Of a stretch of DNA of 64,000 bases, positions 46,290 to 60,049 are shown piece after piece (position 1 is the first letter of the stretch; each line of letters opens with the position of its first letter). The position numbers were made by a program, and so were the translations under genes. Under the pieces are notes generated by a model. That model worked only from the letters and a program-made list of their open reading frames with translations. It searched no databases and was not told the DNA's origin. The stretch covers positions 11,521,504 through 11,585,503 of the forward strand of contig NC_088298.1 in the NCBI RefSeq assembly GCF_032854445.1. The letters are read 5' to 3'. Origin of the DNA: Liolophura sinensis (lineage: Eukaryota > Mollusca > Polyplacophora > Chitonida > Chitonidae).

Positions 46290-47649
46290 GCTGAAATTTA
46301 AGGGCAGTGTCGGATTTTGGGATTAGGGGGACGCCTGTATACCTCCTGGTTACAAAAATACCAACATTTTCTTCATCTGGGTCACGATATGATAAATTAA
46401 GATCTGTTTAGGATACACATATCCGTGATTATTTAAAAACATGTCTGTTCTATTTCAGAAACAACAAACGGACGCCAGGCGGGTAATTTTGTAAAGTCAA
46501 TCCTTCTTAACCTCTCATCCGTCCATTTTAGCCGACACAGGATATGAACAGACGGGATATGTTACTAATAACAGTTCATACACACGATAGTGCGCGCATG
46601 ACTCTTACATACACGCATCAGTTCGATTATTTTCATAAAATGACAAAGGGAAAAGGCGGTGTTATGACGTGTTTCCAAACGTAACATCAAGAAAGAATTT
46701 TAATCTGATGTATATACACTTATATACACAGTCAACTGATTTTCATTACTGGACGGCTTTATTACCAGGGCGTTTCTCCTTATGTAGATACATGGCGTAT
46801 TGAGTTACGTAAGTTGTTTTTACATATATTTATTTATACTCATGATTATTATCACATGTAGACTAACACTTTAACGTTTTTCGTCAGTTTACACGTATTT
46901 TGCTAGATGTGCTGAGTTAGTCATACTCTTTCCCTTGATCTTTTGCCTGAAATACTGTCATTTTCACATCTTTGTCGTGAAACAAAATGTATTTAAACAT
47001 AGACAGTGTCTCTTTTTTGTACGCGTGCGTGTGTTTAGCCATTTTCTTTTTACTTTGGTATCTTACATTTTCACTATGAGGTGTTAAACTAGTGAGATAA
47101 ATAAATAAATAAATAAATAATGCCATTTTAATATACACATACATTTTACAATACACTGTTTTCTAATTTGTGAGAGGAATGTAAAAAATTTGCAGTATGT
47201 ATAAGTATCGTCTAATTGTCAGGTTTGCCGGTAAAATCCAGCAAGTGAGTGATTCGCAACTGTATATATCTGTCTATGCGTATAACCGTATTAGGGAACA
47301 GTGTACGTTCCATCACAGATCCGCCTGGTTTGATGTGACCTCGTTTTAACATACATGTATTCGTTTCACACTGGTTGGGAATACATCTTCCACATCTGTT
47401 AATAGGGCCCATATATGTATGTATGCCTAACACGTTGGGGGACGTTTTTATTTACAGTTATTTGTGAACAGCTGATAGTGAAGTCCCCTACGGCGCCCCT
47501 CACTCAACAGCGCAAGACCGGAACTCAGCTAGACTCGTCTTTTGTGCAGAGCGCCTGTCGTTTCGCTATAGAGCATCTGGTGTAGCTACCTTACTATCAA
47601 ACTATGGATGTTACCTGGTGAGAGCTCGATCAGTCTGGCAGGTGACAAC

Positions 47650-47712
47650 ATGGCTACCCGACGTTTACCCATGTCGGTGAAGGACTGCCTGGAATGGGTG
47701 AAAGAGAAACAG
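47650..47712 (+). CDS. Probable first coding exon of an unidentified gene
   Basis: ATG in a strong context (ACAACATGG) opens 21 codons, MATRRLPMSVKDCLEWVKEK then Q, ending CAG|GTATGT, a good donor in phase 0. An in-frame ATG at 47608 would add 14 residues but has a poor context. The peptide is charged and protein-like. The downstream exons were not found within the window, so the gene may have long introns and extend beyond 64000. I do not recognise the protein. Confidence 0.5.
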
Positions 47713-49699
47713 GTATGTAAAGCTATGATCTGATTACATTTGACAATCTCCTCCGCCCAGGTAAAAATCGGTTCTCAGGTGAAAATACGCCGGTATGCTG
47801 AGCCTTCACCTCAGTGAAAGGCGCTCAGCGCGAGCGACACAGTGAAAACTACATCTCACTTGACGGACGGGGCTATTTATAGCCTAGGTCGGGTAGTCAT
47901 CTTATGTTAAAGGGATGGACTAAATTTGATAAAATCACTGGTAGAAAAATCACAGACATGCCGAAGTTTTGGCTCCTATATGATTCACAGGTGTGTGTTC
48001 AATAATGCAATACGACACAGGTAACTCGTTTCATGATTGATGTATCTGTTTCTATCTAGAACGAACGAGCAGCAAGTAATAGTAAGGCAGAAGTTAGGGC
48101 TGTGTATACATGTGTATGTGGGCTGACTGGCTGTACTCAGTCTATATACAAGCTGTCATAGTTAGGGCGCCCTAATATTCGCTAGTTCATCCGTAGGCTT
48201 TACATGAACAGCATCTGACCTACTTTAACCCTGTTGAGCATTCAACACACCTGGCTGTATATTTCCAGTCGAAACTGGCCTTTGAAAAATACCTGTACGT
48301 CTCATCAAGCTGTCTAAACGGTCGTCGCAATTTGCACGCAATCGGCCACCTTTGAAGTCACCGAAAGGCAATCAGCATTTAGCTTACATGTAAGGCGGGC
48401 GGGAAGGGGTAAAGACCGCCGGGTTATTGCCTGTTACCTGTAGTAATTATTCGGCCTGTTATCGATGAATGCAAGCTTGATCGATCTATTATGAATCTAA
48501 CAATAACATCGGAGTGTTTATAGTTATAACCAGGATCTTCAACGGCTGTAACCGGGCATTTTCAGAGAACTATACTACACTATACTAACGACAGTGAATA
48601 AATAGCATTCAGTGTTTTAATGCATTACTATGCGCATGACAACACAAATAATACATCGAGTTCTAGCTGAACGCAAAAAACATTTTTCGTGTCATTTTCG
48701 ATGCCCATAGAAAATAAATCAATGGGCGTTGTGAGATACATAGCTGATAAGTGATATTTCTTTTCATCTTTATATTAAACTCATAAACTTTTGCTCTTCA
48801 GCACTTAAGCATAGGTGAGGGAAAACTGTCCATTTGCAGTTTGGCGAAAAATATTGAAGTGGATGTATGTATCGCGCAATGTTTTCTGTATGTATACTTA
48901 AAAGACATTGTCTTAAGTTATAAAAGCATGTATCCGTTTTATTAACAGGCACCGGATTTCGTTTCGGAAATGATATCTTTTATCATGTATGAATGATTGA
49001 ACAGAGATATAATGCTAATGTACTTTACATTTGATTTATTTGTACTGATAAAAAGTAGAGCTAATCTGACACTAAACTATCTGTTTGTAAACATAACTTT
49101 GGTAGGTAAGTGACACAGGACCTCCAGTGTTCGCCCATACTTGAAATGCAAGTGTAATGTAAAACCACTTCCTTCATGGGCTGTAATATTTAATATACAC
49201 CAGTAGTTTGCATATCAGGAATGTTACTGTACAGAGAACTCCCATACTAAACGCTAACAAGTAGGCCTAAACTCAAATCGATCTCATTTCCTATTTCCTC
49301 TCCGAAATGCTGTTCTTAGTTTTGTTCAGAGAAAAGAGCATGTGATTTTGTTGTGTTGTTGTTATTAATGGTAGCCTGATCAAAGCGCGATCACAGCTTA
49401 TAACAAAGTCTGGTTATCACCATTGTTTGGCTTAGCGTGATGTAATACAAGATTTATATCATTGTGTCATTCAATTGTAATTGCCAGCTGTAATCTTTAA
49501 TGTACACGTAATGCATGACTTATCACCAGAATCACACGTGAGAAACTCCCTGGAAGGCAATGTACGAGGTTTAGTGTGCAAAGGTAGAAATGCCGGCTTG
49601 CTCCAAACATGGAGGTAAGCCTGGTCACAACGCGGAAGGATGAAGTCTTTTCAGGGCAGACCCCCGGGGAGGTCCCTCTTTGAGGGTCACCCGGGGTTA

Positions 49700-49790
49700 G
49701 AGTGGGCGTGAGAAGTGTCAGGTGGGGAAGCCCCGGCGAGGTGTTTGAAGTTCCCGAGACTGAATTTATGGGCAAGAATGTATGCCAGGT
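49700..49790 (+). other. Possible alternative first exon
   Basis: In a locally GC-rich patch, ATGGGCAAGAATGTATGCCA plus G ends at a GTATGC donor in phase 0, the same phase as the exon at 47650. The frame is open upstream for about 30 codons (SPGEVFEVPETEF). It could be an alternative start for the same gene; unsupported otherwise. Confidence 0.22.
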
Positions 49791-49799
49791 ATGCCTTCC

Positions 49800-50785
49800 G
49801 CTTCATGTTTGTGTGCAAATTATGTCACCTGCATTTCTGCAGCCACGCCCCTTACCCAGCCTAATTGCCCCTGGGGTACCGTACTGTGACTACTGCTGTC
49901 ACTTGAAGTAGATTCCTGTTTGTTAATTTTTCATGAATCACTTTAACTGCTATAGCCTTCTGATGCACTCCATACTTCAGACAACTGCATAAAACATTGC
50001 ATTTAAATTTATTACCGAAATTTTCAACTCTCAAACTCATTTGAATACTCCCTGAAGCACCACTATTATTTGTATTGCCGAATAGACTGTGACACAGGTG
50101 CGTACCACTTGGCGAAACTGACACCGTACGCTCGAACACCTGTTGCATATTCATGCATTTAGACAATGTTAGATATATATGTAGTAACTGCGCATACGCA
50201 GTGATACCATCTACACGATACTTATCTGCACTTCAATAATTTCCCTTGTCATTCTGCCATGATAGGGAAATGTTTCACTTCCGGAAATCATGCAAAGTTT
50301 TTCGCACACTGATAGCATGGATTTTTTTTGTGCATCAAAGCATGTAGGATATCGTATTGAGGAATGGCAAATACTGAAAGACAGGTGTCATATATGTTCT
50401 ACTCTCATCCCTGTGGTTAACCGTAAATTTCAAAAATTAAAAAAATATATCCAGGTGTATAAATATTTGCTTATGTCGATATGTGATATGCTCAGGTTAA
50501 TATTCTGGCTGACATTAATTTCATAGAGTTGCAAACACACCACTTATTTCAGTAGTCTGATTAGCATATTAATAGCCTAATTACCTGCACAGTATTTGAC
50601 TAGATGACAACATCAAGCCACACCTTAGGAACAAAATTCAAAAATTGGTAAGGGTTAGACTGGAAAGTGATGAGAAAGCGTTTTATTAAAGAACGACTGT
50701 TAAGCAAAGCGGTATTGGATCAAAAACTTGTATTACTGTACCTCACTTCGTTTAAACATATTATTGTCATTCAAATTTAAACACC
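49800..50785. other. Gene-free stretch
   Basis: AT-rich, with no repeat family member and no exon with convincing splice sites on either strand. Confidence 0.5.
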
Positions 50786-50787
50786 AG

Positions 50788-51004
50788 TCGCTGTGAGTTC
50801 AAGTCCAGTTTATGCTGGCTTCGTCTCTGGTCGTGCGTGGGAATGTCTTCCAGCAATCTACAGATAGTCGTGGTTTGTCCCACCATAATGCCGGCCGCCT
50901 TCGTGTAAGTAAAATATTCTTGAGTACGGCGTAAAACACCAATCAAATAAATAAATAGATAAATAAATAAATAGATAAATAAATAAATAAATAAATAAAT
51001 AAAT
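50788..51004 (+). mobile_element. SINE family 1, lacking only the A-box end, long tail
   Basis: Begins at TCGCTGTGAGTTCAAGTCC (B box) and runs to a long (AAAT)n tail with GATA variants to 51004. Confidence 0.92.
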
Positions 51005-51756
51005 CAAACTTAAACACAAAAAATGATAATGAAAACATAGTTGTAATTCATTTATAAAAGCACGAAGGAGTGTATATATAAGTTGCCTGTCTGGAAACAT
51101 TGACTCTAATGCCATCCGCCACGAGACAAGGACGCAGATGTCATGGATCTGACAGTGTCTCCAGATGTTACTTAAGAGCTGAAATAAAACATGGTAATCT
51201 CATGGCTAACACATAAACCTTCTCTGCTTTCTCACGATTGTTTTTGCGATATGACGATTCATTCATGCTCATTATGTACATCCCTTTGTGCATTGACATG
51301 GTGACAAAGATCGACCCTTTCCGGTTCGCGAATCATCTCTGCCTCTGTTCAGCTGATATAATGTTGTTGTTGTTCAAGACGGGTAGATTGAATGACGAGT
51401 CCTTATCTGTCCCGGATGGGTGCCCGTCACGTGACTTTTGACACTCCTGCTCGGTGAAATCATCCCTATAGCTATGTGTAGGCAGATGAACTCTGTACAT
51501 AGCCTGAGGTGGGAAAGAAGGAAAATAATAAGCACATAAAAACTAATGTAGGAAGAAAAAATGTCACAAGATTTGTATTCATTGCGGGTTGAGGTGTATG
51601 TGGATTATACATTTACGTATCAAGTACATTTGTTGTTTGTTGCTGGTTGTGACAGTCCCGTGACGGTGGAGGTCATCGGTATAAAAATATCAGCCTGGGC
51701 ACTGGTATAAAAGTAGCGCTCTGTGCTTCTTGGTATCAAATAGACACCTGTACATT

Positions 51757-51857
51757 TCGGCCCGGTTTCCTCCCACCGTTTAATGTTGACCACCGTCGTA
51801 TAACTGAAATGTTCTTGAGCATGGCGTATAACTCCAATCAAGTAAATAAATAAATAA
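51757..51857 (+). mobile_element. SINE family 1, 3' fragment
   Basis: CGGCCCGGTTTCCTCCCACC, ACCACCGTCGTATAACTGAA and CCAATCAAGTAAATAAATAA. Confidence 0.85.
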
Positions 51858-52886
51858 CATAATCACCGACCCCACCCAACAGCCCCTCGCTCTGTAGCTC
51901 TTGGCCACGAGGTCATGAGCCTCTCTTTCTTTCGACAGCCGTTTTCGCATACAGTTATACGTTTTTTGTCTTTTCAACACGCCATTTTTATGACGGAATT
52001 CATGGAATATTCATGTAAACAATAAACTTTTCATTGCTTTCATACCTCAACTTGTCGCGAATTGACATACTTTTTTTTTGAAAATAATTATGCGGTATGC
52101 ATTGTGCATAAGCGAGGGCTACACTAAAAACAAATTCCTGAGTTTGCATTCTTATATATATTCCCACGGACAGGAGACCTGGGCTACCTAGTGTGGGATT
52201 CAACATTCTCATCGTTCTGCTACTTTCTATGCTGGATGTCTTATACGTTAAACACCACACAGTAATAATTGCGAACATTTTTGTAACATAACTCCGTGAT
52301 CCTTTTTCGAGAATTAACATATACCGTCATGTGGAGTTCATTAAGTCTGGTTTAATTTGACACTGTGATGACATGGTCACCTAGGCTCCATTTACTCCGC
52401 ATGTTTAGCGTATTACATTGTTGATAACTGGGGTTAAATATAAAACACAGGTAAAACTGAGTAACTGTCCCTTAGCACGGCCAGTTTCATAGGTGCATGA
52501 CTCATACCTGGTGATCGGGCACGTGAACAGGTGTGATGGCTAATATTTTACACCTGATCTGGCCAGGTACAAAACTCCATCGAGAACATAACCGCGTTTG
52601 GCATAGTTGTACATTTCTCTGTACAAATTTATGTGGTATACTAGTATGTTATCACAACCGGCCATGCAACTGTTCTTTATGTAAAAAGGCGATGCGGCAG
52701 TTGCTGTTAGTAAAACACACCTGTGTATTAAAACAACTTCCCGTGTAAACATTAGCATGGCAACTTGTCGCTTGAAATACGAATTGATTGTCATACTCGT
52801 ATGTTATCACATACCAACTCATATTCCATATTCCTGGTATGATTATGATTAACTTTCAAACAATATACTATAAAGATTAGGTTCAA

Positions 52887-53230
52887 GACAGCGTCGCACA
52901 GTTGGTAGAGCGTCCGCTTCGGGAACGGTAGATCCAGGGTCAATCTTGGGTCGAGTCACACCTAACACCTTAAAAGAGGAAGTTCGGTTGGCGTCCAGCG
53001 TGGAGGGCATAGTGCATCGACTGGTTGACCCGTATCAGTATAATGGCTTGGGCGTGGCGCCTTACTTGCCTTCGGTAAGGCGTCTCAGTGAAGCAGCACT
53101 AGATAAAAGAGCGGTGGAAATCTGTCCTGCAACAAGGAGGCACATCACATGCACTCTTAGGATTCCTTCGTCGTCATATGACTGAAAAATTGTTACGTAC
53201 GACGTTAAACCACAAGCACTCACTCACTCA
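52887..53230 (+). mobile_element. SINE family 3, copy B, most complete
   Basis: Keeps a tRNA-like head (GCACAGTTGGTAGAGCGTCC, then a weak B box GGGTCAATCTTGGG). The shared body follows (GTCGACTGGTTGACCC-like, TTACTTGCCTTCGGTAAGGC) and then the tail GACGTTAAACCACAAGCACT with CACTCACTCA. Confidence 0.85.
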
Positions 53231-53469
53231 TTCATCCAAGACAGCGTATGAGTCTTTTCCTTATAGGTTATTAACTTGTATCCCAACGAAACACCAAATG
53301 TGGTAAACATGCATTGTATGTTATCAGAAACATAGAAAAACAGATGGTCCCTGGATAGTAGCTTTAATGCACTCTGTGTGCACAAACTGTATTCCTTCTG
53401 TGACTGATAGATTTATTGGCTGGTACATTATATCATGCACAAGAAATTTTCATTTTTAATATGACGGTG

Positions 53470-53600
53470 GTTAGGCCTGTGGGTGCGGGAGCCGGTGTGT
53501 TTGATTGAGAGATGGGTTGGGAAACACGACCTGATTCGCCCGAGGGTTGATGGTCGCAACGAGCCAGCGCTAGCTTTAAACGTGCAAGCCAGAGAGGATT
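53470..53600 (-). mobile_element. tRNA-derived SINE (family 4), diverged
   Basis: Minus strand: TTTAAAGCTAGCGCTGGCTC, GTTGCGACCATC, GGGCGAATCAGGTCGTG. The order and wording follow the nested insert at 427-738. Confidence 0.45.
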
Positions 53601-54595
53601 CTCATTCCTGCTGGTGAAGACATTGTGTATACGTTGTGCAAATTACAAAATACCTGTCCAATTTCTTTACGTTTTTTATTGGCTACAATCCTTCACAAAA
53701 GACAGTCCGAACTTTTCCTAATGAAGAAATCGAGGCTTTGGAAGTTTCACAAGCTTTCGAAATTTGTTCCTTGGCACCCTTGGGATCTTTGTCACGTTTG
53801 GTCGAAAGAAAGTCAAAACATTTTACATTTACGTTGTGATGCTTCGGTTGTCTATCTTATTTTGTTGACTTCACAGCTGGTATTTGCTTTTGTAACGGAA
53901 GGAGAAGTTCAAGCTTCACGTCACAAATGTTTAGTTTCCTTATTTGGTGAACACTTGAGGCTGTCAGAGACCCGTGTATAATAAACTGGGCCATCGTAAA
54001 GTCTCGGGAGATGAGTGTGCTACCTAACCACAACAATCCGATCCCTAGTAAGATCAGGGTTTGTAATATAAAACAAACATTGAAGTATTAGAGAGTGCTC
54101 CCTGTTTATGTCGCCATATTTCTTCTCAGGCTTATATATAGATTGTTGAAGGTATTTAATCAACAAAAGCTAGAGGCCATCTAAGCATAAATTCGTTAAC
54201 GTAACCAACAATTGCTTTTATAAACTCGAAGACTCGAGTATACACGAATATTTTATGTAGGTGTCTCCATATCTCTTCATGTAGGTTTATTGGAAATGAA
54301 AGATACTTATACTTAAATAAGGGTGGACATTTAAGTATACAGGTATTCTGTTTGGTGTCTCCGTGTCTGTTCTTAATCTTGTCAAGGAAATTACTTTACT
54401 CAAGCTCTGGGGATCACAAACTCGTGGAAAATTTTATTCACTATGATTCTACTAGCTAATTTACCGCAAACTCAACAGCGGTGTTATTAACGAAGAACCA
54501 CGAAGGCGTAACATATTTTAGTGGATTTTAATAGGTCTGTTTCCTTTAAATTTGACATTTAAACGCAGCTTGTGTCAGGGATTCGCGGGGTTACC

Positions 54596-54705
54596 ACTCC
54601 GACCGGATTACTGGTTCGCATGGATATCCACCTGACTGGATTACTGGTTGGAAAGGATTATCCACCTGACCCGATGACTGGTTCGAATGGATTACCCAAC
54701 TGATC
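54596..54705. repeat. 33-bp tandem repeat, three copies
   Basis: Unit GATTACTGGTTCGAATGGAT plus TATCCACCTGACC, decaying after the third copy. Confidence 0.8.
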
Positions 54706-54759
54706 TGATTTGCGATTACTGATTGTGAATTATGCATGAATGGATTATCCAGGCAGCTT

Positions 54760-56425
54760 TCTGTTTCAAACTCACGGCTGTGGCCAAATCTAAACCTTGT
54801 TGGAAGTAATTAGATTATAAACTGGATTTCTTCTAATCACATATTATGATCTGGTTGATCTAGTGTAACACTGAAGATTACGGTTGGATTATGTCATGCA
54901 TTTAACATCTCTTTTACTATATTGGGAAAATCAAATTGTTAACAATTATCCAAGCATACTTTGCAAATACCAGCTAATAAGCTGAATTTTATTTTTGGAA
55001 ATGTTGAGACGACAAGCCTAATAATGTAGCGTTAACTCAAAATTATCTTCCTGAAATTTGAGCGTTAATGATGGGATTAAGATTTTATATCGGAATGGGC
55101 GAAGATTTGAATAATTCACGATCCTGCGTTTGTAACCCAGGAACAGTGACACTCTGATGGAAGTTCCGATCATCACCGATCTGTAATAGAATATTAAAGC
55201 GAGGAAACTATTTTGAAGCGGCGAAAAGAATAAGTTCCCTCAGTTACCGTTAAAAAGGCACTTTTGTCAAAAATCTGGCCAGCAATACGCTATGTAAGGA
55301 GGATAAATGACGCAGATTCGCTGTTGCATGTACAGGCTTTTATTATTGCCAGTTGTACTCACATACAAACCAGTACAGCAGGGCATAGTGTACACCATAG
55401 GGTTTCTCTTTCCTAGATAATCACAGAATACCTGAAACTCTCGATCCAAGTTTCAACCTGAAACTGATGCAGACTTATATGACAATACTATTGTTATAAG
55501 CATTTTCAGCTATTGTGGACTCTTCCAGCCAATGGTAACCATCCACGCGTTTCTACAGAGCTATCAGTTCAATTTCATAAACAATCCGAGATAAATCTGT
55601 GTTAGAAAAGCCTGAAATTCCTAGAAATGTGCGAAATACACGAAACACCACGGATTTTCTTGTTTTAATTTACCAGTCAATCTCACTACACACTACGGAC
55701 TTGAACGAGGCCTATGATTCCAGCACTGGGATGTTAAAACGCCTGGTGATTTAGCTTTTGTGTGACGTATAAACATAGGTTTTGTCGATGCACATCACGC
55801 CTCCACTACTTAACACCATGCAACAATTGTTTTCATTTTAAAACTTGTTAACTTCAGCTTCTTTGTACAGTTGTATGCGTTCTGTGAAGTACTCATTGGG
55901 CCATTCAAGCATTTGTGTTGAACAAATAGCTCTTTCATGCTAAGTTGCAAACTTTAAGACGCAATGCAGTTCGGACATTTTCATCCCCAAAAAATGTCAT
56001 CTAAAAGGCTAACTGTTGACCTATATGGAACTATAGAAGATCGCGCGTGATCAAGCGTTAAGCTTCACTGTGCCTTTGGATCAGTCTAAAAGCGCCATCT
56101 ACTGGATTTAGGTTTCCAGTGCACAAGCTCGCCTTACTAAATAACCCGGTATATCCGACACCTGTGGTGTTTAACATAAAATATTAACGGAGTTGTCTTA
56201 ATTACATTCTTTATTCTCCTGTGTTCGACTTTGTTCACTTCAAAACACATCAGACAAGCTGACATTTCGTGACGCTATACCTTCCAGCGGCTAGGAATTA
56301 CTACAGATTATAACCGTATGGCCAGGAAATTTGTGCAAAGCTTTCAGATTTTCTTGGCGGAGATCTCTGGACAATCACGGAGACGTACGCGCTTTCAGTG
56401 ACGTTTTGGGGTCAGTGGAGTATCT
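54760..56425. other. Gene-free stretch
   Basis: AT-rich; nothing with coding or repeat character was recognised on either strand. Confidence 0.5.
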
Positions 56426-56436
56426 TCACTACCTTG

Positions 56437-57245
56437 TGAAGAGTTCTAAACGTACATGCTCTACACTTTGCTGTTGCAACACTTGTGAAGAGTTCTAACC
56501 GTACACGGTCTACACTTTGCTGTTGCAACACTTGTGAAGAGTTCTAACCGTACACGCTCTACACTTTGCTGTTGCAACACTTGTGAAGAGTTCTAAACGT
56601 ACACGCTCTACACTTTGCTGTTGCAACACTTGTGAAGAGTTCTAAACGTACACGCTCTACACTTTGCTATTGCAACACTTGTGAAGAGTTCTAAATGTAT
56701 ACGCTCTACACTTTGCTGTTGCAACACTTGTGAAGAGTTCTAAACGTATACGCTTTACACTTTGCTATTGCAACACTTGTGAAGAGTTCTAAACGTACAC
56801 ACTTTACACTTTGCTATTGCAACAACTGTGAAGAGTTCTAAACGTACACGCTTATGAAGAGTTCTAAACGTACGCGCTTTACAATTTGCTATTGCAACAT
56901 TTGCGAAGGGTTCTAATTGCGTTTTGACACCTTATTACAACACTTGTGACTGAAGGGCTCTAAATGTATATGTTTTATACCATGTTATTGAAACACCCGT
57001 GAATGGTTCTGAATGTTTGAGCTGTACACTTTGTATTTGAAACACTTGTTAAGGGTTCTAAATGTGTATGCTTTACAACTTGATTTGCAACATTTGAAAT
57101 TGTGAAAGGCTCTAAATATATATTCTTTACACCTTTTATTGCAATACTTATGAAGGGTTCTAAATACTTATGTTTTACACCTCGTTATTGCAACACTTGT
57201 GGAGGGATCTAAATGTATATGCTTTACACCTTGTTTTGCAGCGTG
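56437..57245. repeat. 49-bp tandem array with a decay gradient
   Basis: Unit GAAGAGTTCTAAACGTACAC plus GCTCTACACTTTGCTGTTGC plus AACACTTGT. About nine to ten nearly identical copies to 56920, then increasingly diverged copies to about 57245. Confidence 0.93.
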
Positions 57246-57249
57246 TTTA

Positions 57250-58880
57250 GAGTTTCCATTGGAAACATTCTTGCAATAAAAAAATGTTAATTTATCTTAG
57301 TGATTCTACCTGAAAACCACGTCTTTTTCAAACAGTATTTTTATCAATGCATGGCTGTGTCGCAGTACTTTTAAAAGCATAAAAATATTAAAGAACCAGC
57401 ATTGCTATGAGTACAGGTATGTGTAATCGCAATTCACCACCACAGAACGTTATTCAGCATTAAAAAGTACAGCAAGGAGAATAAGACTAGAGGTGCGACG
57501 ACAGTGTGATAGTTGGCAAATGGTCACCTGTAAACGGTGAAATACGGCTTATTGTCATTTTACCATAGTTACGGTTTTAAATGCTTAAATAGGGGAAAAT
57601 TAATTGCCTCCTAGCAGATTACACGCCTTCTAACAAATTACACGCCTCCTAACACCATGGCAGGTAAGTTACTACCAAATTACACCAAAATAATGCGGTC
57701 GAGTCAGCTGTTTAATAGATGTTAATGAATTTTTTTTTGGAATGCGAACATATGAAACGTAATAAGAGTCCGCTAGTTACACCCGACCTCTTTTGTGCTG
57801 GAGGGAAGAAAAACATTCACATCAATCTGCAAAACGTTCAACAACTTTCCTTGTAGATCGAGCAAACTGTCTATTGTACCCTGAAAAACGATGAATTTGT
57901 TGGATGGCTTTAGAGTTGAAAGGGTAGGGCCTTAGGCCGGCCCAGACTTTATATCTCACAGTCGCCTATATGTGTTTGTTTGGTACGCAGACATACCTTT
58001 CTAACCTAGGTACACCCTAGTATACGAGATTTTGTGGACACAAGGACTGATCCATACATAAGGTCGTGTTTTTGTCAAAAGCATGTGTCAACGTTGTTTT
58101 ATGTGTGACCGATGGTTGTGTGAAGGATACCACACAAATATACAGCAGAGCTCGAGAGCTTTTGGCGTACCTGCGTGCAGTGATAAGAAATCTATGTGTC
58201 ATGCTTACAGCGTATGCGTCGTTCTATACCTTTCGCTTTCCATCACTGCCACCACTTGTAAATTTTGTACAGAAATCTTGAACAACGCCTAGGTCACGGT
58301 GATGAGACAGGAAGTGATGTATGAAGACACAAACAATCCGTCTCAACCCTTGTCTCTCATAATACTTTACAGACATGCACTCTGTTTATCTAGAGTATGT
58401 ACAACATGGTTCTAACCAAAACGTAAAACAATTTTATTCATGGTTTACCCTGCGTCCACCGTCTTATACTACACAAACCTGACCAGGGTCGAATAACTGG
58501 AAAAAACTTCAGTTCCTTATCACACAAGGATGTGGTACAGGCATAGCGGAAGATGACGCTGCATGTGTCGCCTAAATACAGATAGTTGTGTGTAAAGTCA
58601 CGTGTGCTACCGTACAAATGCGCATATCACATTTCACTTTTTGTTTTACGTTGAATACATGATGCTATAAAGAGCTTCCTTAGTTCCACTCATTTGTCGC
58701 AACTCTAAACCATGACTGCTCTAATGCAAATGTGGCTTAACCGTGCTTAACCGGTTATGTCGGACAAGACACCAATCAACTCTAGCCCCTGTTTTTGTTT
58801 AGCTGTCCCACATTTCCTCCCAATGCTGAAACGTTTACCGGAAATGCAGTTACATGTGCAGCATAGCCATGGAGACTGGA
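57250..58880. other. Gene-free stretch
   Basis: Several 60-70-codon frames overlap near 58020-58290 on both strands, which is typical of chance. No repeat family was recognised. Confidence 0.45.
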
Positions 58881-58896
58881 CACTAAACAGAAATTA

Positions 58897-58963
58897 TTTA
58901 TTTATTTATTTGATTGGTGTTTTACGCTGTACTCCAGAATATTTCACTTATTCGACGGCGGCT
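58897..58963 (-). mobile_element. SINE family 1, very short 3' fragment with a perfect target duplication
   Basis: Only the tail and the first part of the core (to CGACGGCGGCT) are present. ACTAAACAGAAATTA flanks it at 58882-58896 and 58964-58978 (15 bases, identical). Confidence 0.95.
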
Positions 58964-59267
58964 ACTAAACAGAAATTACTTAGTATCTCTGTTCACACTG
59001 AATGAATCAGAATGAAAAATCTGGCCTGGTTTAATATTTACCTCTCTCATCTATAAGTTGACCACCATTGAAATGTTGACAAACGGTGCTCCTTCTAAGT
59101 GAGGAATGTAGCAATACTTCCCTTTTCACTTTTTCGGTCATTTGCAGTTGAACAGAAAACCTAAATACGAGCGGTTGATTCACAGTGTATCTATCGACCA
59201 AAACAGGTGGGAACGAATTCAGCGGCGCCATGCATGCATAAACAGTAACGATTGAACGTAACTACGG

Positions 59268-59332
59268 TCGTATATGTGACAAATTCTTGAGTGTGACGTT
59301 AAACACAAATCAGTCAGTCAATCAATCAACAA
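59268..59332 (+). mobile_element. SINE 3' tail fragment (family 3-like)
   Basis: TGACAAATTCTTGAGTGTGACG then TTAAACACAAATCAGTCAGT and CAATCAATCAAC; a related but different tail from copies A-C. Confidence 0.45.
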
Positions 59333-60006
59333 TGGCGATTGGAGCTAATTTTAATAGGGTATGTGTGATTATCAAGCCTGACATTGCAAACACTGCTTAT
59401 TTAATTTTAGTAACAAGCGTTTGTCGATCTGTTTATTTTAGTGAATCATTGCACAATGTCTCGTGAAATACCCCACGTTGGTCATCCGTTCCCTTGGTAA
59501 CCTTTATAGTGCAATGTGGCTGATGACATTTTAGCTGTTAATCGATTAGTCATGTGATAGTGAACATAACAGCGTAATGGTTTGTACTGATTTCATCAAC
59601 ATCAAAGGAGGCATCCATTATTGTCAATTCTATCATGACTATTGATGAAACTGGTGTGGGGATGTTAGTCTGATTCTATTTGTAAAGGCACGATATGGTT
59701 TCCAACACATTTTAGTTGCGAAAAGGCACGCAATTTCTATTTAGAACCAACCGTCAAATTATATGTGAATGGCTAAGTGTACTTTCAAAACAGACGTGAA
59801 TGATTCTTTTTACTTCGCATTTATACCATAAAAATGCAGATGACCTTTTCTGACTCGTGTCATTCGATGTGCCCACGTATTCACTCAACCAGGACATGTT
59901 TCATTACATATAACATTTATAACATCCGATGGTGATTTAATTAATGTCTAGGTTGTTCTTCGAAACAGTTGCTCATCCTTAAAGAGTAGTGTCAAAGTTT
60001 CTCAGT

Positions 60007-60048
60007 GAGTGAGTGCTTGGGGTTTAACGTCGTACTCAACCAAAGTTT
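60007..60048 (-). mobile_element. SINE family 3 tail fragment
   Basis: GAGTGAGTGCTTGGGGTTTA then ACGTCGTACTCAACC is the inverted 3' end of family 3. Confidence 0.65.
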
Positions 60049-60049
60049 C

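Noticed and set aside
53625-53981. 118-codon plus-strand frame
   Set aside because: Unusual composition without motif, overlaps another frame and has no splice support; probably chance.
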